Source of the DNA: Unio delphinus
Taxonomy: Eukaryota > Mollusca > Bivalvia > Unionida > Unionidae
Length of the DNA: 64,000 nt
Reading direction: 5' to 3'
Assembly: GCA_029339505.1 (NCBI GenBank)
Contig: JAQISU010000022.1
Span: 13,284,001-13,348,000, forward strand
Part shown: one piece after another, positions 58,301 to 64,000 of the stretch
Layout: every line of letters begins with the position of its first letter
How positions within the stretch are numbered: position 1 is the stretch's first letter
Notes under the pieces: generated by a model
What the model saw: the letters and a program-made list of their open reading frames with translations, nothing else
Told to the model about the DNA's origin: nothing
Database searches by the model: none
Made by a program: the position numbers and the translations under genes

Positions 58301-59101
58301 ACTGACACCATGTTGCCTTATGGAGGTGTGTCACATGTGCTATCATAAGTACTGACACCATGTTGACATATGGAGGTGTGTCATATGTACTATCATGTGT
58401 ACTAACACCATGTTGACATATGGAGGTGTCACATGTGCTATATCATGTGTACTGACAGTGTTGACATCTTACAGGTGTGTCACATGGCATGCTGTCATGT
58501 CAATAAACACAGTGTTGACATCTTACAGGTGTGTCACATGGCATGCTGTCATGTCAATAAACACAGTGTTGACATCTTACAGGTGTGTCACATGGCATGC
58601 TGTCATGTCAATAAACACAGTGTTGACATCTTACAGGTGTGTCACATGGCATGCTATTATGTATACTGACATCATGTTGAAATATGGAGGTTTGTCACAT
58701 GACAGAACATAAACATTCTAACATTTTGCAAAGTGTTCTAACAATGTACATAACATTAAAATTACCCAAATATATTTTAAATGCGATGTTCTATAAGCAA
58801 TACAAATCTCCTATATCTTCTTTATTATTATCTGTTACAAATTACCATTCGCTGCATAAGTGTATCTCTGATTCATATTATGAATTATGAACTGAATATA
58901 ACAAAATGACAGGTTTTAATTGACTAAAGGAATGAGACATGAGATGACCCATTAACACTGCTGCCAACTGACCTGACATCTGCTGAAGATATCTTCTACT
59001 TTTGCTTTAACATTGAAGTAGTTTAAAACTTCAACCACCTGGTCTCTACATAGATGTCCAGTCACATTGTAACACATATCTTCTCCAACACGTGCAGCAA
59101 T
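54359..59101 (-). CDS. EXD3-like: EXD3 / exonuclease mut-7 homolog, last two exons (C-terminal Mut7-C domain)
   Basis: Seen: exon 59101-58973 (43 codons, phase 0 at both ends) and exon 54796-54359 (145 residues plus TAG) join at RCQ|VCN. Together they show EVLNYFNVKAKVEDIFSRC followed by NGNRYLTLP, and later DLFYCCMSCGKVFWKGSHFD. Two CxxC pairs, RCQVC and CCMSC, fit a zinc ribbon, with the CGKVFWKGSH signature just after the second. Known: this is the ending of the Mut7-C RNase domain (PIN-like fold plus zinc ribbon), found fused to a DEDDy 3'-5' exonuclease in C. elegans MUT-7 and vertebrate EXD3. Inferred: an EXD3 ortholog whose exonuclease domain and catalytic Mut7-C start lie beyond the window or in exons I could not find between 59102 and 64000. 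A Ser-rich insert (last-exon residues 32-60) separates the two zinc-binding halves. The gene converges on the C1orf21-like gene. Confidence 0.85.
54805..54853. repeat. AAT microsatellite at the EXD3-like splice acceptor
   Basis: About 16 AAT/ATT repeats. On the minus strand they run as ATT units up to 'atgcttcaag', the acceptor of the last exon. The Leu-run at the start of the minus-strand ORF is the translated microsatellite and not protein. Confidence 0.92.
54928..55328. repeat. AT microsatellite split by a SINE
   Basis: AT runs at 54928-54995 and 55243-55327 directly flank the SINE-A with no other DNA between. This is best read as one AT tract interrupted by insertion. Confidence 0.85.
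54996..55242 (-). mobile_element. SINE-A inserted in an AT microsatellite
   Basis: Reverse complement: 'ggggccccgcgtggccgagt' + 'ggtctaaagcgctgtccgtt', B box 'gtgttcgagtctaagattcg', 'gtgagaaagcttgccagtag', 'ggggtttgtccggtttcttc', end 'ggcgttaaaccataaaaaac'. Many intact CG dinucleotides suggest a young copy. Confidence 0.9.
55371..57055 (-). mobile_element. Tigger/pogo-like DNA transposon, decayed (1.68 kb)
   Basis: Ends CAGTCCTACCCATTTAT (from 55373) and its inverted partner ATAAACGGGTAGGACTG (to 57053), flanked by TA at 55371-55372 and 57054-57055. Subterminal 'gtcgacataggcg' motifs are also inverted. On the minus strand, around 56230-56080, VKRRLNLQSLETKYLAVKEV + KGRTSRKEVCEIFSL resembles the CENP-B/pogo N-terminal helix-turn-helix. 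After a frameshift, ATSGWFSRFNVRHNVGYKSI + CGE near 55920-55850 resembles the second DNA-binding domain ('SNGWL.RFK.RHN'). No DDE catalytic core is present, so it is an internally deleted copy. A ~106-bp direct duplication lies at 56650-56830. Confidence 0.82.
55840..56240 (-). pseudogene. Tigger-like transposase remnant (DNA-binding domains only)
   Basis: Minus-strand pieces in two frames: MATINRVKRRLNLQSLETKY and following (helix-turn-helix, CENP-B-N type), GRSKTATFEDVEKASEWFNE and VRHNVGYKSICGE (HTH_Tnp_Tc5/CENPB type). Frameshifts separate them, and the DDE superfamily endonuclease domain that should follow is missing. Confidence 0.7.
57384..57625 (-). mobile_element. SINE-A
   Basis: Reverse complement: 'gggccccatgtagccgtatg' head, B box 'gtgggttcgagtcttggatt', 'gtgagaaagcttgccattaa', 'aggttcttcctccaccaata', end 'ggtgttaaactctacaacaa'. 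Confidence 0.87.
57815..58440. repeat. Degenerate ~50-bp tandem repeat
   Basis: 'tgacatatggaggtgtgtca' + 'catgtgctatcataagtact' + 'gacaccatgt' with period 50 from about 58215 to 58430. Older, longer and more diverged units run back to 57815. Confidence 0.85.
58441..58665. repeat. 54-bp tandem repeat, about four copies
   Basis: 'gttgacatcttacaggtgtg' + 'tcacatggcatgctgtcatg' + 'tcaataaacacagt' starts at 58460, 58514, 58568 and 58622. It shares 'ggtgtgtcacatg' with the adjoining 50-bp array, so one probably grew from the other. The open frames are a by-product of the unit length. Confidence 0.92.
58973..59101 (-). CDS. EXD3-like: EXD3-like penultimate exon
   Basis: On the minus strand the acceptor is TTTTACAG|ATTGCT and the donor TGTCAG|GTCAGT. 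The 43 codons run IAARVGEDMCYNVTGHLCRD, then QVVEVLNYFNVKAKVEDIFS, then RCQ. The final Cys is the first ligand of a CxxC pair completed by the next exon. The segment matches the 'L..L.V....IFSRC' part of Mut7-C that precedes the zinc ribbon. Confidence 0.87.
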
Positions 59102-59366
59102 CTGTAAAAGCAGATAATATTTATTTCTTCTGAAGCACAAACTGAAGTTAATTTATTCTGCTATCAAGTGAAACAACCCAATTCATCTGAGATGGGTACA
59201 GGCATAAAGATTCAGGTTTAAGAACAACAGTTTTAGCACATCATGGTTTTGAATGAGACAATTGTGGTTCACATTCTTTTATGGCAAAATGTTTAAATGG
59301 AGCCATATCTTAGGCAAATGACTCATTCAAAATGATAAACAACTGAAAACTAAACATAACTCGTAG

Positions 59367-59369
<3 letters not shown>

Positions 59370-59414
<45 letters not shown>
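59370..59414. repeat. GT microsatellite
   Basis: About 22 GT dinucleotides. The Cys/Val and His/Thr ORFs on the two strands are spurious. Confidence 0.95.
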
Positions 59415-59415
<1 letters not shown>

Positions 59416-59741
59416 ATGAGAGAATGTACATGTGCATGCATTTTTATTATTTGCACACACAACAAAAACATCATTTTGACATCAGTCATTCGGTAGTAAA
59501 TTTGAAGTGTATGACATTCACTGACAGCAGAACCACCCAGCATGTTGGCCAGACCTTTACAACCATGCAGTATCAGAAATAAATTTTTCAACGTTTACAA
59601 AAATTCAACATCATCTCTGGGGTTGTTTAAAGAACAGTAGCATCCAAGTCTACATTTGAAACTGCAAAAGCGGTATCTAATTAAAAAAATCATCTAAGAC
59701 AGAATTTTTTAAATTTAATTTTGTTGTACTTAAGGTCTGTT

Positions 59742-60105
59742 TAGTTGTGTTATGCGAGTATCAATACATACATATGTACATGTGGTGTGTGTACAGATGT
59801 ACATGTGGTGTGTGTTATGCGAGTATCAACACATACACATGTACATGTGGTGTGTTATGCGAGTATCAACACATACACATGTACATGTGGTGTGTGTTAT
59901 GCGAGTATCAACACATACACATGTACATGTGGTGTGTGTTATGCGAGTATCAACACATACACATGTACATGTGGTGTGTGTTATGCGAGTATCAACACAT
60001 ACACATGTACATGTGGTGTGTGTTATGCGAGTATCAACACATACACATGTACATGTGGTGTGTGTTATGCGAGTATCAACACATACACATGTACATGTGG
60101 TGATG
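59742..60105. repeat. 42-bp tandem repeat, about eight copies
   Basis: 'ggtgtgtgttatgcgagtat' + 'caacacatacacatgtacat' + 'gt', nearly identical in the last six copies. Unit length divisible by three keeps four frames open; the ORFs have no family resemblance. The unit is mostly alternating purine-pyrimidine. Confidence 0.94.
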
Positions 60106-61060
60106 ATATCTGACGATACTAAGTCTACCAACTATGTCTGGTTTACAAGCATATTGAATGCTTCAAAGAAAATGGGTTGTTTTCTTTTTTTCTTTTATTT
60201 ATACTTATATTTGAATTTCCGTAAATTTATGTAGGCTCAATTGGACAATATAACTTGTTCAGGTCAGAGTGTTCTGACCTTTGAACCTCAAAACACACTA
60301 TTTGAGTACCTAAAACCAACCATCTCTCTGGAAATATGACAAGTGTTTTGTTACTGCAGACTGTTACCTGAGGATGGTTTATTTTTAGTTTTATCTATTT
60401 TAAAACACTGAGTTCAGTTTACCCACTGCTGCAGACTGTGTTACCTGAGGATGGTTTATTTTAATTTTAATCTATTTCAAAACACTGAGTTCAGTTTACC
60501 CACTGCTGCATGCAGAAGTGGCTGCAGCAAGAAACCCAATTAGCACAAGCTCCATGGTTGTAGATTTGACTATAGCCAGGGATCTTAAAACCTACTGTAA
60601 CATCTTGCTGCTTTTTCAAGGGGAGTCGGAAAGAACTCTGTGGGGTTTCATGCAACCCTGATGCTGTGGTCAATAGATGTTAGTTCTGGTTTACTTGTAG
60701 TGTGTTTACCAAACACTCAGGGAATGCTGGGAATAAGAAGGTCCTTGAGGGATCCTTAAGCAGATTCTGGGGAGCAGGTCATGTTCGGTTGCTCCTTGAC
60801 AATACAAGAGCTGTGGAACCAAACATACACCGTGCTTGCCACTATACACCATGAGACACATGTATGTTCCATTTTTAAAATAATATTACTCAATACCACA
60901 ATCAAAATTTCAATATTTCTTTAAAAAATCAATTATATACACATCTCATGGATGAACCAAACAGTGTTCATGTTATTGTATCAATTTTATTCAATTATCA
61001 CCCTTGGTGGTAGATTCATATTTGTGCATAAATTCACTGATCACTTTTGGCTGCAGAATT
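60106..61060. other. Non-coding stretch with a 76-bp duplication
   Basis: 'gttacctgaggatggtttat' through 'agtttacccactgctgca' occurs twice (about 60362-60435 and 60440-60510). No exon of the EXD3-like gene could be recognised here. Confidence 0.6.
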
Positions 61061-61066
61061 ATACAT

Positions 61067-63789
61067 TGATCAAATTTATTTATAAATACTATAAACTGAT
61101 CATTGAAGTAATTCATATATCAGTTATATTTGTTTATAAATACTATAAACTGATCATTGAAGTAATTCATATATCAGTTATATTTGTTTATAAATACTAT
61201 AAACTGATCATTGAAGTAATTCATATATCAGTTATATTTGTTTATAAATACTATAAAGTGATCATCGATGTAATTCATATATCAGTTATATTTGTTTATA
61301 AATACTATAAACTGATCATTGAAGCAATTCATATATCAGTTATATTTGTTTATAAATACTATAAAGTAATCATCGATGTAATTCATATATTGGTTATATT
61401 TGTTTATAAATACTATAAAGTGATCATTGAAGCAATTCATATATCAGTTATATTTGTTTATAAATACTATAAAGTGATCATCGATGTAATTCATATATCA
61501 GTTATATTTGTTTATAAATACTATAAAGTGATCATCGATGTAATTCATATATTAGTTATATTTGTTCATAAATACTATAAACTGATCATTGAAGTAATTC
61601 ATATATCAGTTATTATTTGTTTATAAATACTATAAACTGATCATTGAAGTAATTCATATATCAGTTATATTTGTTTATAAATACTATAAACTGATCATCG
61701 ATGTAATTCATATATCAGTTATATTTGTTTATAAATACTATAAACTGATCATTGAAGTAATTCATATATCAGTTATATTTGTTTATAAATACTATAAAGT
61801 GATCATCAAAGCAATTCATATATCAGTTATATTTGTTTATAAATACTATAAACTGATCATTGAAGTAATTCATATATCAGTTATATTTGTTTATAAATAC
61901 TATAAAGTGATCATCAAAGCAATTCATATATCAGTTATATTTGTTTATAAATACTATAAAGTGATCATCAAAGCAATTCATATATCAGTTATATTTGTTT
62001 ATAAATACTATAAAGTGATCATCGATGTAATTCATATATCAGTTATATTTGTTTATAAATACTATAAACTGATCATTGAAGTAATTCATATATCAGTTAT
62101 ATTTGTTTATAAATACTATAAACTGATCATTGAAGTAATTCATATATCAGTTATATTTGTTTATAAATACTATAAAGTGATCATCAAAGCAATTCATATA
62201 TCAGTTATATTTGTTTATAAATACTATAAAGTGATCATCGATGTAATTCATATATTAGTTATATTTGTTTATAAATACTATAAACTGATCATTGAAGTAA
62301 TTCATATATCAGTTATATTTATTTATAAATACTATAAAGTGATCATCGATGTAATTCATATATCAGTTATATTTGTTTATAAATACTATAAACTGATCAT
62401 TGAAGTAATTCATATATCAGTTATATTTATTTATAAATATTATAAACTGATCATTGAAGTAATTCATATATCAGTTATATTTGTTTATAAATACTATAAA
62501 GTGATCATCGATGTAATTCATATATCAGTTATATTTGTTTATAAATACTATAAACTGATCATTGAAGTAATTCATATATCAGTTATATTTGTTTATAAAT
62601 ACTATAAACTGATCATCGATGCAATTCATATATCAGTTATATTTGTTTATAAATACTATAAAGTGATCATCGATGTAATTCATATATCAGTTATATTTGT
62701 TTATAAATACTATAAAGTGATCATCAAAGCAATTCATATATCAGTTATATTTGTTTATAAATACTATAAACTGATCATTGAAGTAATTCATATATCAGTT
62801 ATATTTGTTTATAAATACTATAAACTGATCATCGATGTAATTCATATATTAGTTATATTTGTTTATAAATACTATAAAGTGATCATCAAAGCAATTCATA
62901 TATCAGTCATATTTGTTTACAAATACTATAAACTGATCATTGAAGTAATTCATATATCAGTTATATTTGTTTATAAATACTATAAAGTGATCATCGATGT
63001 AATTCATATATCAGTTATATTTGTTTATAAATACTATAAACTGACCATTGAAGTAATTCATATATCAGTTATATTTGTTTATAAATACTATAAAGTGATC
63101 ATCGATGTAATTCATATATCAGTTATATTTGTTTATAAATACTATAAAGTGATCATCAAAGCAATTCATATATCAGTTATATTTGTTTATAAATACTATA
63201 AACTGATCATTGAAGTAATTCATATATCAGTTATATTTGTTTATAAATACTATAAACTGATCATCGATGTAATTCATATATTAGTTATATTTGTTTATAA
63301 ATACTATAAAGTGATCATCAAAGCAATTCATATATCAGTTATATTTGTTTACAAATACTATAAACTGATCATTGAAGTAATTCATATTTTAGTTATATTT
63401 GTTTATAAATACTATAAAGTGATCATCGATGTAATTCATATATCAGTTATATTTGTTTATAAATACTATAAAGTGATCATCGATGTAATTCATATATCAG
63501 TTATATTTGTTTATAAATACTATAAAGTGATCATCAAAGCAATTCATATATCAGTTATATTTGTTTATAAATACTATAAAGTGATCATCGATGTAATTCA
63601 TATATTAGTTATATTTGTTTATAAATACTATAAAGTGATCATCGATGTAATTCATATATCATTTATATTTGTTTATAAATACTATAAACTGATCATTGAA
63701 GTAATTCATATATCAGTTATATTTGTTTATAAATACTATAAAGTGATCATCAAAGCAATTCATATATCAGTTATATTTGTTTATAAATA
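61067..63789. repeat. 54-bp satellite array, about 50 copies
   Basis: The unit is 'tataaatactataaactgat' + 'cattgaagtaattcatatat' + 'cagttatatttgtt'. Three main variants differ at the centre: 'ctgatcattgaagtaattc', 'gtgatcatcgatgtaattc' and 'gtgatcatcaaagcaattc'. A single-base insertion at about 61612 shifts the otherwise open frame. An 8-unit (432-bp) block is duplicated near 62650-63510. The 720-residue ORF here (18-residue repeat YKYYKLIIEVIHISVIFV) is most simply a satellite by-product. Confidence 0.95.
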
Positions 63790-64000
63790 CAGTCCTACCC
63801 GTTTATATCGACATCGCTTATCTCGACAAGCCGCCTGTGTCGACAAAAAAGCAAAGTCCCGGTCCCATGGTTTACTATTACAATCAAATTGTCATGCCTA
63901 TGGCGACGTCGAGATAAAAGAAAAACGTATATGTCGACAGAAGCCCTTGGTCCCAGCTTGAACAAATCCTTTGTTTTCAAAACGTTTATGTCGACAAGCT
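63788..64000. mobile_element. Second Tigger-like copy, one end, running off the window
   Basis: TA-CAGTCCTACCCGTTTATAT starts inside a 54-bp monomer and continues 'cgacatcgcttatctcgaca', 'gcccttggtcccagcttgaa' and 'caaatcctttgttttcaaaa'. It aligns base for base, with few changes, to the reverse complement of 57053-56840. It has more intact CG and 'gtcgac' motifs than the copy at 55373, suggesting a younger insertion. Confidence 0.88.

Larger units (their letters stand above)
54797..58972 (-). other. Intron between the last two EXD3-like exons (4.2 kb)
   Basis: Filled by an ATT microsatellite, an AT-dinucleotide tract split by a SINE, a 1.68-kb Tigger-like transposon, another SINE and the 50/54-bp minisatellites at 57830-58690. 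57060-57380 holds nothing recognisable. Confidence 0.75.

Noticed and set aside
58395..58712. 105-residue Cys/His-rich ORF that could be taken for a zinc-binding repeat protein
   Set aside because: Comes from the 50/54-bp array; the Cys and His codons are in fixed repeat positions with no known motif.
59745..60234. Four overlapping ORFs in + and - frames
   Set aside because: By-products of the 42-bp array.
60491..60673. 60-residue minus ORF with several Cys
   Set aside because: No family resemblance and it begins inside a local 76-bp duplication.
59102..63780. Further upstream exons of the EXD3-like gene
   Set aside because: I looked for the start of the Mut7-C domain on the minus strand and found no open segment with matching residues and splice sites. 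It is probably beyond the window.
60952..63961. 224- and 720-residue ORFs
   Set aside because: Frames through the 54-bp satellite. Free amino-acid change between units, a frame break at 61612 and run-on into a transposon end argue against a gene.

Overview
The window is AT-rich, intron-rich animal nuclear DNA. The two real genes, the tRNA-derived SINEs, CR1-like LINE relics, Tigger/pogo and piggyBac-like DNA elements, and the many minisatellites suggest a lophotrochozoan, most likely a mollusc. That taxonomic guess rests on general repeat style and not on a diagnostic gene. Nothing looks bacterial or viral, and no functional tRNA, rRNA or CRISPR was seen.

Two genes can be supported, and they converge. 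On the + strand, five coding exons (2932-3031, 17606-17766, 24984-25057, 31636-31690, 33850-33900) join in frame into a 146-residue homolog of vertebrate C1orf21. This is a small protein with a probable N-terminal lipid-anchor motif (MGC) and a conserved C-terminal EFF-x-MLDEKIEKGRD block. On the - strand, two exons (59101-58973 and 54796-54359) encode the C-terminal end of an EXD3 / exonuclease mut-7 homolog: the Mut7-C domain with its split CxxC...CxxC zinc-ribbon. Its 5' part lies outside the window. About 18-20 kb between the two 3' ends (roughly 36-54 kb) holds no gene I can recognise.

Most of the sequence is repeats. 1-17.6 kb: a 466-bp TIR MITE, a CR1-like LINE relic with a YADD reverse transcriptase, two copies of an ~860-bp unknown repeat, 85- and 53-bp minisatellites, and a degenerate field of longer units. 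17.6-31.6 kb: introns 2 and 3, with SINEs, pogo-like MITEs, a second RT relic, a 4-kb satellite of 22/23/24-bp units split by a SINE, and a 26-bp array. 31.7-33.85 kb: intron 4, ending in a 60-bp array that runs up to the last splice acceptor. 36.7-38.5 kb: a degenerate ~103-bp array. 39-54 kb: scattered SINEs, the second copy of the TIR MITE, a GC-rich piggyBac-like MITE and a 42-bp array. 54.8-64 kb: AT microsatellites, a Tigger-like transposon inside the EXD3 intron, 50/54-bp and 42-bp arrays, and a 2.7-kb array of 54-bp units interrupted at its right edge by a second Tigger-like copy that runs off the window.

Many long ORFs here are artefacts of satellites whose unit length is a multiple of three. 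The most interesting material is in how repeats and genes touch: a tandem array that merges into a splice acceptor, an intronic satellite made of splice-acceptor-like monomers, a NAGNAG acceptor, and recent higher-order amplification in the 54-bp satellite.
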